From Rutpela maculata (taxonomy: Eukaryota > Arthropoda > Insecta > Coleoptera > Cerambycidae), in the NCBI GenBank assembly GCA_936432065.2, contig OW386285.2, forward strand, positions 27,955,920 through 28,019,919: a stretch of 64,000 nt of DNA, in the 5' to 3' direction. Numbering within the stretch: position 1 is the stretch's first letter; every line of letters starts with the position of its first letter. The position numbers and the translations under genes are program-made. Below are positions 45,200 through 56,319 of the stretch, piece by piece. The notes under the pieces are model-generated. The model saw only the letters and a list, made by a program, of their open reading frames with translations. It was not told the DNA's origin and ran no database searches.

Positions 45200-47540
45200 T
45201 TTTATTAACGCTCATAACAATGTGTGCCTCCCGAAAAAAATCATGTTTGCATTTTGCGCCTCCCCGTTTATTAATTATTAGAACTGGAAAAACTTCCAAA
45301 AGACCTTTTATTTGCACCATACCGCCTCTTAAACGGACTACCCTAAAAAGCTGGGTACGCCACTTGCTACAGCCAAGCACTTTTAAGAGATCTTGAATCA
45401 AGTAAAGTGACTAGATCGTCATTGAACTGTAAAATTATTGACTGAGTCACAACTGAGCCAAACTTGTAGTGCCTGAACATAGTAGCATATAAAAGGACAG
45501 TGAAGGATGAATGAGTCAAAACTCCTTTTGTTGATCCAGAGGCCCAGCTTGTTTGTCAAGAAGTCTGATTCAACCAGAACTACTAGATTGTGTCGTGGCA
45601 TAGTTTAACAGTTATAAGCTTCAAGCTCTCGGAATAAGGCAGTCAATGTTAATACTCCACGTAAAGGGGTCTTTTACTGACTCTACCGTAGCAACTTGGT
45701 ATCGATAGAGAACGATTGAACCTGCACCTGATTATAAGGCATAGTAACAACGTCACTTACTGAAAAGTCCTTGATGTGTTACATTAGTACATTTGATTTA
45801 TGTACCTATTTACAGTGATCTACATTACTTTCTCCAAACATTTCAAGCTAACATAAAGAGCTACTGAACTGAACTTTAGTAGCAATTATTTGTAGAATCT
45901 TTAATTTGTAATGAAGTATATATTTTTGTTTTATCCCATGAATTCTAACGCTTCATCGTGCGCTGCAGCCTATAATGTCATAATCCAATTTTCTGTTTCA
46001 CTTTACGAATTTTGTTCATTTCATTGTCGATTGTATTCTCGTCAGGTGAGAGTATAGAATTTTAGACAATAAATTCTAAAGAATGATAAGCACATGATGC
46101 ATATGCATAATATGAAATATTTCAAATTATGATTTGGGAATTGGAGGTGACAGTTGATTAAAAGTCAAGATTTCGTTCTACAATCCGATATAGGTTGAAA
46201 TAAATGCTTTCGTTTAATACCGACACTAAGTGTTGAAGTGTTCATGAAAATTATCTCGGTGTTAAGGTATGGTTACCTTAATACATTCTGTGTTATAAGT
46301 ATCAAGTTTTTTTCCTCATTATGTTTAAGAAACTTATTTATATCATAGTTAGGTAATTGGGTAAACATCAACTGCTATGAAAAGAACACATATTTCCGAG
46401 GATTTACGCAAATATGTTTACAGTAAAGAACTGAAGAATTTTCTGAAGTAAAATGTGAAATAAATGGTTATGAATATGAGGAAGGAAATGCGTTTAGTAG
46501 ATGAAAAACGCCTGAAAATCCATATTGCTAATAAGCTGAGTACCTTTTTAAAACCTTATTTTATCTGATGACACCTATCGTCTTCAGTCTTATGTGTTAC
46601 TAGCCGAATATGGAAACTGTATAACAGTATCTTGCTTTGCGACGTGCAGTGTTAAACCAACCTCAGTCGCTGTGTAATTAATATTTTTTAGCCCATAAAA
46701 TAGTCCACTCTCACTGTCAAAATAATAAATATTTCATTTAATATGTATACGCTTTGTGCAAAGTGGCACAATGAATTATTATTACTCAGGTAAATAGTTC
46801 TATCAATATAAAGACCAGTTAATATAGGCATCTCAGTAGTACAGTGGATCGTGAAACATCGGCATAGCAAAAGTTGTATACTTGTTGGATAAGGAACAAG
46901 GGAGAGCGGGTGGTATAAGAGAGTTTATAATACGGCGTGTATCTGTGTGTGAGAGGCTGATTGTGAACTACTCAATGACATTCTCTCGCGTCTGTATTGC
47001 GTTGTCGCAAGTCATTCATAAATGCAACTACTTGTCTGGACTAGTCTTACATTGTGCTGTGTGGTGTATGCCATGCCCGCGAGCGAACACATGTGCTGGG
47101 CCCCGTTATGCCTCATTGGCCGCTCTAGGCTATTGGACAGGTTGTCGAAGGCCTTTGTCACTTTCTTTCGTATCTGTTGCGAAATGAGAAGTAGTCACCT
47201 TTGTTTTGTAGCGATGTGTGTAATTTTGAATAATTTGCCGGTGTTAGGCGATGCTCTAGAAACACCAAAGTCCTGGTTTAGTTTCTGCTTTGAGAAATTG
47301 AATTTAACATTAATGCGTGATACACTGTGCGCTATAGGAAATGCGACTTGTGTATCTATGTCTAAAATGTTTATGCTTCTCGAGGTAGGATAACTATAAA
47401 ATTACGATTTTATAAGCAACAATAATATTAAAAAAATAATGATAAATTGAAGTACTGAATTACTTTGCGGGGCATGCTTGATTTGTTGATTAAAACGGTA
47501 TATTTCCTTTTGTTAGATACTATTTCTGGCTAGTTAATCT
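45200..47540. other. No recognisable gene
   Basis: Overlapping plus-strand ORFs at 46,882-47,187 and 47,022-47,393 (101 and 123 codons) show no recognisable domain. The second starts MQLLVWTSLTLCCVVYAMPA, which looks like a signal peptide, but there is no other support. No repeat identified. Confidence 0.3.
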
Positions 47541-47554
47541 CAATCGGAAGTTGC

Positions 47555-47698
47555 TGCAAATTTTTGGGAGCTGAGGTCAACGACTTAATCCCATCCAAAC
47601 TCGATTGAAGTTAAATCGGGCGACTGTGCGGGCCAGGGAACTTTAACAGCAAATACTTCTAGATAGTTTCTTGTTGCATTAGAAATAAGTCGTTGGAC
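47555..47698 (-). pseudogene. Tc1/mariner transposase fragment
   Basis: On the minus strand the frame reads VQRLISNATRNYLEVFAVKV then PWPAQSPDLTSIEFGWD and a stop. WPAQSPDL-PIE-WD is the block containing the third catalytic acidic residue of Tc1 transposases. One further shifted frame gives IKSLTSAPKNLQQL. The DD motifs upstream are missing. Confidence 0.7.
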
Positions 47699-48029
47699 TT
47701 TTTCCTATTCACAACACTTTGTCAGACGTTTTGTGCATCATGAACTATTCTATATTCTAGTTGACCTCTGTTCGCCGTTTGGCACGTCTGCCAGCATAAC
47801 GCCATCTGTCGCGGTTCTGTCAGCTCCTTGGTGACATCATCCTAATGTTTAGGAGGGCGTATCCTTCGTCTTTTGCCATTTGGTTTTCTCTGAACTATCA
47901 ACCGTTTTATATTATCCTTTTTCTGGTTGATGTGAGCAAACACTTGATGATGATGATTCGGGAGAATACCATGTTGGAGAGTCGCTTTGGGGAGCGTATT
48001 TCTTGGAGAATCGAGGTGTTGGTAGATTG

Positions 48030-48240
48030 AGGTTCTCCACTCATCGGGATAAATTTCTGTCTTTTATAGCCTTTGATATAGTCTGTGAAGAATTTTCATA
48101 GCATCTTCACCAACTAACTTAAGCGCCTCGACCACAATATTTCAACCCCAGCTGCTTTGCTAGTTTTTAGTTTTTGTATAGCTTCTGATTTCAGTATGAA
48201 GGTTGTAGCCCTGCTGCTAGTTATTTTCTGCATCAGTATG
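48030..48240 (-). pseudogene. Non-LTR reverse transcriptase, N-terminal fragment
   Basis: SEAIQKLKTSKAAGVEIL followed, after a break, by VGEDAMKILHRLYQRL and KTEIYPDEWRTS. This matches the L-NNKA-G-D-I-AE-L and GE-L---L---IW--E--P-EW block at the start of LINE reverse transcriptases. It has two in-frame stops. Confidence 0.7.
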
Positions 48241-48557
48241 GCCACTTTCGAGAAGCTTTTCACAGTATTGTATAAAGGAAGGTAAGAATATGCATTGTAA
48301 CAAAATATGGCACCCCACATCACTCTACTAATAGTAGTCTTTAATTTTATGAAAAGTTGTAAAAGTGTTCTTCACAACAGAAATGATCACTGTCATGTGT
48401 CCATTAACAGAAGCGAGATGTATCGCCAAAACCAAGATGATTCCCTTCTCCGCCTTCGTTTACCTGCTCGTGATTCTATGGTGGTCCATCAGTTGCATGG
48501 TATAATATTAAAGGATTACTTCGATAGAAGAAATTCGCTTATAAATTGATCTCGTTT

Positions 48558-48770
48558 TGTAGCACTCAACCAATGGTTTTCAGCTGACTTGCTTTCTGTT
48601 GTCATTCTAAGAAAGCATTTTTCTCATTCAGTTGTTCCTTTAGTGTCGTCTACATTTTAACCACGTAATGTATTAAATTTTTTTCCCAAATATATCAACA
48701 TCTCACAACGGTTGATGCATTCTGACTAACTTGGCACTGTGCTAACAAGATATTCCTTATCCTAACTAAC
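48558..48770 (-). repeat. Direct repeat, member 1
   Basis: CAATGGTTTTCAGCTGACTT and the following words (TCATTCTAAG, ATCAACATCTC, GATATTCCTTA) recur in the same order at 49,648-49,850, about 1.09 kb away. The pair flanks the RNase H fossil; it may be duplicated LINE sequence. Confidence 0.55.
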
Positions 48771-48879
48771 TAAGATTAGGTTAGGTTAATATGTAAACTT
48801 ACATTCAGAAGCTCCACCGCTACCATCTGGTCTATCTAATTATATTTCACCGCGTAAGTTCAGCCTTTTAATAAAACCT

Positions 48880-49640
48880 TATTAAGTGAAAAACTGTCCA
48901 GGTCCTCTGGCAGCAGTTGCTTTTTGCTAAATAGTGAGAATCTGGTTCTTTCTGCAGCGGGACTGATACATAGAACATGCCCCGCCGCCGTAGTTTTGTC
49001 CTCTCCCAAACATAGCATTCAGCGTTATCCGTTAATCCAAGTCTGTCTAGGTGGTGATTTAGTCTGCAGTGCCCAGAAATAGGCCAATAGGCCGTTTGAC
49101 TCTTGACTTCAAAGGATATATAACTTCTTTGAGTGAACTAATCCTGGTAGTTCTTGCCAGTACTGGAGTATTATCCTCCCAGCTCAACCAAGATGGTTAT
49201 TTTAGCAGTGCTTGATGAGATGCCAAGGCATTGGTTTTGGTCCGATAAATCTCAATACTGCACCTTCCCGACTAAGGAGTCTTCTATTTCACTGTCTTTC
49301 TACCTAGAGTGCCCGGTATCCAGACCAGAATCAATTCGTTGTTCTGCCCAATCGGATTAGTCTTCTGGCAGTTCCAAACCGTTTAAAAGTTGCAACGATA
49401 GGAGGAACACTTACTAAAAAAAAATTGTTCGGAGCAAACAAAAATTTTGTTATGTACGAAGCAATTTCTTGGTTGATGTTAATAAATTTTTGTTGCTTCA
49501 AACAATTTTGTCTGCTCCGAACAATTTTTTTTAGTGTGCGAGGGCTTTAAGAGCTGCTTGCCTGTCTGTCGCATTACTACGATCGAAGTGGTTCTTACCT
49601 TTAGGTTGCAACTGTATACTCCGTCTCCAGATCCTTCTAG
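48880..49640 (-). pseudogene. Non-LTR RNase H and C-terminal fragment, split by a MITE
   Basis: On the minus strand ATDRQAALKALAH (49,610-49,550) matches SDSQAALKAL of RNase H. After a MITE, RLIRLGRTNELILVWIPG and FIGPKPMPWHLIKHC continue, like LVWVPGHSG and the IGPEPF block. Further on, broken pieces TGHCRLNHHLDRLGLT and AECYVWERTKLRRRG resemble the L-GH-LN-HL--LGL and zinc-binding C-terminus of R1/I/LOA-like elements. There are several frameshifts. Confidence 0.7.
49405..49535. mobile_element. Small MITE inside the RNase H fossil
   Basis: CACTTACTAAAAAAAAATTG TTCGGAGCA near the left is inverted at the right as TGCTCCGAACAATTTTTTTT AGTGTG. It is about 130 bp and non-coding. The RNase H reading resumes on both sides. 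Confidence 0.7.
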
Positions 49641-49647
49641 GCATTCT

Positions 49648-49850
49648 GTAGTACTAATAATGGTTTTCAGCTGACTTCTATGTAATTATTTTATTACCTT
49701 CAGCTTCAATTCTAAGCAAGTGCCTACTGCATCTTTACTGCTAATGTATCAGTTGTTTTTGTCAAGAAATCAACAATAAACATCTCGTAATGGGTAAGGC
49801 ATTCCAACCAACTTAACTGGCGATGCGCTATCAAAACATTCCTGCTTTGT
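49648..49850 (-). repeat. Direct repeat, member 2
   Basis: Same word order as 48,558-48,770, diverged by substitutions and small indels. Confidence 0.55.
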
Positions 49851-50360
49851 TCATCACAATTGGCTGCTCATGTAAGTCAATAAACAGAGATAAACTAAGC
49901 AACCCCTTCCGACATTGCTGTCTGCTCCAGCTGGGGTTCCAAAGCAAGGTACGATAAGCAGTGATTGATCACCTTTGACACAGAACTCGCGCTAGCCCTC
50001 TTCAGTTAATTGCACACAGTTAATTGCACAGGGTTTTCCATTCTTTGTATTTCAGGTATTTTTGCACAATATTACAAACGCAATAGTTGAATTAGAACAA
50101 TAATCCCAGTCTAAGAAATATTGACTTTTAATTAAATATTTTCATGTTGCGTTTTACCTGACTTAATGCAGAAATATAGTCCGGAGAGTCGAATATATAT
50201 CAATGCTGTTTGAGATCTCCGACGCATGGGGTGTACTCTTGAGGCAGGTGTGTGTAGGAGAGTATGTGGTGGCCGGAAAGGGAAGTGACGTTATGTAGCG
50301 CCGCCACCGTGACCATATAGGAGGAAGTTCATGTTTTGTACTGTGATTTACCTTGTCGCC
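49851..50360. other. No recognisable feature
   Basis: No gene or repeat recognised. Confidence 0.3.
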
Positions 50361-50369
50361 ACTGACCTG

Positions 50370-50460
50370 CAGCTACTCTGCCAATGCAATGCTGCTGGAC
50401 AGGCATTCCCGTGCTTTCGGTTCACCGTCTGAAGTTAAGTAACGTACTCGCGAACAGGAA
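50370..50460 (+). repeat. Possible 5S rRNA-derived fragment (weak)
   Basis: CGGTTCACCGTCTGAAGTTA AGTAACGT resembles the 5S rRNA internal region CGGTTCTCGTCCGATCACCG AAGTTAAGCAACGT with about six bases missing. A GCCAATG start lies about 45 bases upstream. It could be a 5S-derived SINE head or chance. Confidence 0.3.
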
Positions 50461-50890
50461 ACGTACAATTTAACGGCGGGAAAAATATGATTCAGTTCCA
50501 TAATTGATTTTACGCCTTTTGATTCCCACCGAAAATATGATAAATACGAAAACCCACAACACAAGCGTTTAAAAAGTAAACAAAGGGCGTTCGCGGGGCT
50601 CTTTTCAGGTGGTAATAGTGAGAGTATAACATGGTATTTAATTTATAATTTTGCATGTTTTGTTTTTGTGTTAAATTATAAATATACGGGGGTTCTGAAA
50701 TTGCATCTCTTTACTGCAAACGAAATCACAAAATGTCTTGGTTATGCTCATATTTTAAGGAGACTGCAGATCTGTATTGAACTGCATAGTGACTATTCTT
50801 TAATTTTCTTACCTTTTCTTGCTTTTTTGTTAAATATTACGAACGGCAAAGCTTATAATTGCATTTAGTAGGCACACTTTTAAAACCTAA
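50461..50890. other. No recognisable feature
   Basis: No gene or repeat recognised. Confidence 0.3.
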
Positions 50891-51277
50891 ATATCGCTTG
50901 TAGACGATTTTTTTTCATATCATTGGAAATAACTTTTAAAACTTCCTTCTATCTGCCTGTTCATTCAATTTTCACGTTTCTTGTAACCACATTGGTATAG
51001 AAACTTTCATGGTAAGTTTGCGTTAGTTGCTAACTGTGAAAAAAAGAGATCAGAGAATATAAAACTTATTAAACTAATATATACATATATTTCATAATAA
51101 TATATCTAATTCGTTGAAATATAATACTCAAATGATATATACTACAAACATTCAATTATTGCAATGATGTGTGATGGTCTAATGGCTAACTTTGCTTTTG
51201 CTTTGTCTGGCAATCCAAAGGTCTTGTGTTCGAATCCCTTACAGGGTGTTTTTTTTCATATTTTTTTTCACAACAAA

Positions 51278-53561
51278 GGGCATAGCCGGGTAAGCATGGT
51301 GTGACTGCCCCCAAGCGTCTGGTGCTTATATTTGTGCAGTAGGAAGCAATCTTGGAAAGTAGCAATTTCACAAAATATTAGCCCGAAAAAGGGACCGGTT
51401 TGGGGTGAGTAACGGAGGGTTGATTTTAGCAAAACTATTTTTTTTCTGAAAAACGGCGCATTCAATCGTTTTGTAAAAAATATATGTTAAAGACCTACTG
51501 AGAAAGTACTAAATAAAAAATCATGCTCAAATTCCGAAAACAGATACAGTAAAAAAAACATATATATTATTTTCAAATTTTTTTAGGGTAACTTATCCCT
51601 GGGGTACCAGCCTGAATTTTTTTCTGTAGCATGTCTATGGACTCACTTATGTTATATTTTTTTCCCAGTCTTGTCCGAAGATTACGCCATACTTAAAAAA
51701 AATGCCGAAGTGTGCAGTGCCGTATGCATATTTTGTGGACAATTAACTCCTTGCAAGTAAAAAAGGCCAAACTGCAAAGTAAATATGGATACCTGAGTAG
51801 TGTATACATATTAGTGACTAGTGATTATGGAGATGGTGAACGTTGTAAGAGAAACCAACATAAAGCTGCAACGCTGACAGTTAATTAGGTGCTCAATAGA
51901 GTTGACTCTTGCGCCGCAAAAATCAGTTTATAGTCGTAATGTTAAATATCATTAAGGGTAAAACCTAAAGTCAGCGGTACTATGGAGTACTTTGTCAAAG
52001 ACTGTCATTATTCACATATTACCGTCGGCGGGGATAAGAGCTTGGTTGTTAACAATTTGCAGCACTAAATCGTAGCATTACTAACCTGAGAAGGATATAG
52101 ATATTAATCTTCCTCACTGTCATCTGCAATCACTGTACTCATGCTATCCTTCTGGAACAATAGGGAGAGAACTTCTGCCGGTTTAGGTATGCTTGCTAGA
52201 TATCATCCGTACGAAAGGTAATACACGACAGCAGCTACATGGGAACAACATCCAACAGTTTGATACCCATTGGCACATTCACAGAAATGTCTTCTAACGC
52301 CGACACTGTGGGGAATATAGTCGAGGAAACATCGGTAAACCTTCGTTTTGATGTGACGTGAACAAACTTGTATTTCGAGTACATTGGATTGGTCCTTAGC
52401 GTACTGAAGATTAAGTGTTCCGTCTTCATTTATGACTTCGAGGTACGAAATCGTTTGTTTATATTGATACGATCCGGTAAAAAACAGTTTTAAATCCGTC
52501 ATTTCTGGGAAGTCCAGTACATCTTTGCTGGAAATATCTACAAAAGGCAGTTTTGCAATTTCTTTGAATGTGCCAGTGGGAATCGAACTGTTGGATGTTG
52601 TTCCCATGTAGCTGCTGTCGTGCATTATCTTTCGCAAGGACGATATCTATCAATAATACCTAAACCGGCGGAAGTTCTTTCTCTATTGTTTCAGAAGGAC
52701 AGCATGAGTGCAGTGATTGCAGATGACAGTGAGGAAGATTAACATCCATATCCATCACAGGTTAGTAATGCTACGATTTAGTGCTGCAAATTATTAACAA
52801 CACATGACTGTTAAGACCAAGCTCTTATCCCCGCCGACGGTAATATCGATAGTACCGCTGACTTTAGTTTTTACCCTTAATGATATTTAACGTTCCGGCC
52901 ATAAACTGACATAACTTTTGCGGCGCAAGAGAGTTAAACTCTATTGATCACCTAATTAACTGTCAGCGTTGTAGCGATATATTGGTTTCTCTTACAACGT
53001 TCACCATTTCCATAATCACTAATCACTAGTATGTATACACTACTCAGGTATCCATATTTACTTTGCATTTTGGCCTTCTTTACGTGCAAGGGGTTAATTG
53101 TTGACAAAATATGCATACGACACTGCACACTTCGGCATTTTTTTTTAAGTATGGCGTAATCTTCGCACAAGACTGGGAAAAAAACATAACATAAGTGAGT
53201 CCTCAGACATGCTACAGAAAAAAATTCAGGCTGGTACCCCAGGGATAAGTTACCCTAAAAAAAATTTGAAAATAATATATGTTTTTTTACTGTATCTGTT
53301 TTCGGAATTTGAGCGTGATTTTTTATTTAGTACTTTCTCAGTAGGTCTTTAACATATATTTTTTACAAAATGATTGAATGCGCCGTTTTTTAGAAAAAAA
53401 ATAGTTTTGCTAAAACCAACCCTCCTTTACTCACCCCTAACCGGTCTCTTTTTCGGGCTAATATTTTGTGAAATGGCTACTTTCCAAGATTGCTTCCTAC
53501 TGCACAAATATAAGCGCCAGACGCTTGGGGGCAGTTACACCATGCTTACCCGGCTATGCCC
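51278..53561. mobile_element. Element E: near-palindrome with SWIM gene at centre
   Basis: The arms 51,278-52,202 and 52,642-53,561 are closely similar inverted copies, starting GGGCATAGCCGGGTAAGCAT and ending in its complement. They share TAACTTATCCCTGGGGTACC, GTGCAGTGCC-like and CTCTTATCCCCGCCGACGG-like words. The unique centre is only about 440 bp. Both arms include the last 30 codons of the SWIM gene, so the inverted part is not simply non-coding TIR. Compared with intact family A, at most a base or two is duplicated at the insertion point. Confidence 0.8.
52104..52637 (-). pseudogene. SWIM zinc-finger protein fragment
   Basis: A 144-codon open stretch (52,637-52,203) contains IAKLPFVDISSKDVLDFPEM, DLKLFFTGSYQYKQTISYL and, near its end, HFCECANGYQTVGCCSHVAA. 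This is the C-x-C-x(n)-C-x-H pattern of a SWIM finger, a zinc-binding DNA- or protein-contact module common in MULE and related TE proteins. A TGA after YYLSYG interrupts a continuing frame, YLASIPKPAEVLSLLFQKDS, which ends DDSEED at a stop (52,104). The N-terminal part is missing. I recognise the finger and tail from multi-copy insect proteins but not a defined function. It occupies the centre of element E. Confidence 0.75.
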
Positions 53562-53683
53562 TTTGGTATCAAAAATTTAGAATGGCCAAAAACTAACATT
53601 TTTTACAATAAAACTGCGAAGAGTATCATATAGAATGTGTAACAATTATATAAAAAGCTCAGTATATCGGCGAAGAGTATAAT

Positions 53684-53985
53684 GCTTCCACTAGTTATAC
53701 TATGATATTGATCCAATTAAAACATTGTATAAAGAAATTAGTTCATTTGTCTTAAAATAATCGGCTTTAAATGTTTAAATTTGTATTTTAGGCCACGTAT
53801 TTTATGCATATTTTAGTTATCCAGGATGTCAGTTGTAATTTCTAAATTTTTAATTTTTTGTGCCAAATCTATACCTAAATGTATATTCGATACAACTCCT
53901 GTTTCATATTTTATTAATTATTTCTGATGTTATTTTTAATTCTGTTAATCTAGATAAAATTATTTATAAATATACATAAAATCGG
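53684..53985. other. No recognisable feature
   Basis: Short spacer between the family A copy and element F. Confidence 0.3.
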
Positions 53986-53989
53986 GGGA

Positions 53990-55395
53990 AAGGCTATAGT
54001 CGAGGAAATATAACACAAACATAGCCCCAACCTTCAATTTTTTTTGCAGTAAGTCGGATTGAGATGGAGTTTTTTGCATTCGATTCGTTAACTCGTCTAG
54101 AAACTTTGTGCTATATTTTGGTCTTGTACTTTTTTGAAATTGCATTGCTGCATCGAAAAGTGCATTCTTATAAATGCATATTTTCAATTCATATCTTCCA
54201 GAAAAAACTCCCGAATCATACGAATTTCAGTACCCGGGGGTTTTTTGACTCGCTGGACTTGAATGTGATGTCCAAATGAGCCCCCTGTGCACCTGGAGGT
54301 CAGGACGGCACCAGGAACGTCATCACCTGGAGTTCCCTGTAAACTCATGGAAAATCGATCGAACCTCGTTACCCGGGGTTTTTCGGCTCGCTCGTCCCGA
54401 ATCTGACATCGGTAACCTCCTACGGAGGACCTGGTGCGCGCGACCTGGCTAATAACGTCATCTCCTGGAGTTTTACTGAAATTATTTATCAAATCGGTAG
54501 AAACTCGTTACCCGGGGGTTTTTCGGGTCGCTCGTCCCGAATCTGACATCGGCAACCTCTTAATTTATACGAAATGGGCATGTCCTCTCTTTTTCAATGA
54601 ACTTACTTTATCACCAGAGTTGGAATGGTTAATTCAATTGAAACTATTCGAGGGGTAAATGAAAGGTATGGGTACAAATATATGCAGGCACAATTTCAAA
54701 AATATCTGAACTTTATATTTCTTTTTACAAATACATTAATATTTTTATTTTTAATTAATAATTATTTATAGTTTGTTGCGTCATAGATATTTACGTCGAA
54801 GTGATGAAGAAGGTTGCAGTGGAAAACTTGTTCTACCATAATAATATATTAACTAGCATTCATTAAAGCAATGTTAAAAAGTTTGACGACAAAATTTCAG
54901 TAAAACTCCAGGAGATGACGTTATTAGCCAGGTCGCGCGCACCAGGTCCTCCAGAGGAGGTTGCCGATGTCAGATTCAGGACGAGCGACCCGAAAAACCC
55001 CCAGGTAACGAGTTTCGATCGATTTTCCATGAGTTTACAGGGAACTCCAGGTGATGACGTTCCTGGTGCCGTCCTGACCTCCAGGTGCACAGGGGGCTCA
55101 TTTGGAGCTCATCGCGTTCAGGTCCAGCGACTCAAAAAACCCCCGGGTACTGAAATTCGTATGATTCGGGAGTTTTTTCTGAAAGATATGAATTGTTTCT
55201 TCATCACTTGAAAATATGCACTTATAAGAATGCACTTTTCGATGCAGCAATGCAATTTCAAAAAAGTACAAGACCAAAATATGGCACAAAGTTTCTAGAC
55301 GAGTTAAAGAAGCAAATGCAAAAAACCACATCTCAATCCGACTTACTGCAAAACAAATTGAAGGTTGACTGCTATATTTCCTCGCCTACTACTAA
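53990..55395. mobile_element. Element F: long TIRs with internal tandem repeats
   Basis: The left arm (about 53,990-54,520) is inverted at about 54,880-55,395. The outer words are GAGGAAATATA and TTGCAGTAAGTCGGATTGAG, with AGAAACTTTG further inside. No transposase fragment is recognised in the arms or the central 360 bp. Confidence 0.75.
54226..54562 (+). repeat. Tandem repeats of about 137-140 bp in element F
   Basis: GTACCCGGGGG/GTTACCCGGGG followed by TTTTTCGG-TCGCTCGTCC and CGAATCTGACATCGG recurs at about 54,230, 54,368 and 54,508. The intervening GTCATCWCCTGGAGTT words also repeat. The same array is partly present, reversed, in the right arm. Confidence 0.75.
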
Positions 55396-55399
55396 ACAT

Positions 55400-56285
55400 T
55401 TATGAACAACTTTCATCTAGTGGTAACAGAGGTTGAGAACTTTTTCCAAAACGTCAAATCGTCAAAACATTTAGAAGCACTGTTTTTTTCCTGTTATTTA
55501 TTTCTTTAAGTTTGTTTTGTTCAGTTCTGTGCTACATCAGTGTCTACTACGTTATTGTGTACGGATGATTTTCATGGCTTAACGGAGAGATGTCCTTCCC
55601 ACACTGACTCCGGATAAAATGTATGAAATAGGATTTTGTGTTGTAAAATATTTTTGTCAAAGCACATTTTCTCACGTTCTGTTGTCTGTGTTTAGTGCTA
55701 ATTTCTCTCACAGGTGTAAGTGTATAATTCGACACCAGCAATAAGGTTACGTTAATACTCAATGAAAAAATTAAGAGGTTTATTTTATTGCCTTATGAAT
55801 TGCAGGTATACACGGCTGTAAAGGCCCCACCTGACGAGTAGTGCAATTATTATAGTATGCAAGCGGAATTTATGACCAAGCCATAAAAGTGTTCTATGCA
55901 TTGCGCTCAGTTCATTCATGAAAGTCCCACTGCTGCTACTATACGAGAGGCTGGTAAAAATGGTAAAGTTACACGCCTCTTTGTCTTTTACGCAGTTTCT
56001 CATCTTGTAAGATACTTTCATTAAAGGGCACGTAAATAATAATAAAAATGTTTTTTTTTTATGTTTGTAATAAATGCATTGTATTTACTTTCTATATAGA
56101 ATATAAGAATTAATAATTAAACAGTTTCCATTACGGTTATTCAAATTTAAAAATAATACATCAACTGCATTCAGAAACAATACGAACACAGTGAACTGAT
56201 GATAATCTTAATATAATTTAAGTAGATCGAGGGTAGCCCTGGCTTAACGCTTTTTTAAATATCGTGTTCATAGTCGTACTTATCC
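55400..56285. other. No recognisable feature
   Basis: ORFs of 71 and 78 codons on the minus strand show no domain. No repeat recognised. Confidence 0.35.
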
Positions 56286-56289
56286 CTTA

Positions 56290-56318
56290 GACTATCGCCG
56301 CACTATAGGGCGATAGTC
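56290..56318. repeat. Perfect 10-bp stem hairpin
   Basis: GACTATCGCC and GGCGATAGTC are separated by nine bases. Confidence 0.55.
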
Positions 56319-56319
56319 G

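Larger units (their letters stand above)
50895..53683 (-). mobile_element. Family A copy, split by the SWIM palindrome
   Basis: The outer end GCGAAGAGTATAAT (53,670-53,683), TTGGTATC, the tRNA-like module (51,175-51,250) and the diverged CACGTTTCTTGTAA and AATATCGCTTGTAGA words at 50,900-51,000 give the family A order in reverse. The break falls inside CACAACAAAGTTGGTATC, where a 2.28-kb element is inserted. Confidence 0.75.

Noticed and set aside
46882..47393. Secreted protein gene suggested by a signal-peptide-like start
   Set aside because: Two overlapping frames of similar length, no homology and no splice or poly-A support; left as unassigned sequence.
54915..55211. 98- and 102-codon ORFs in element F
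   Set aside because: They are mirror copies in the two inverted arms, read through CpG-rich tandem repeats, with no domain.
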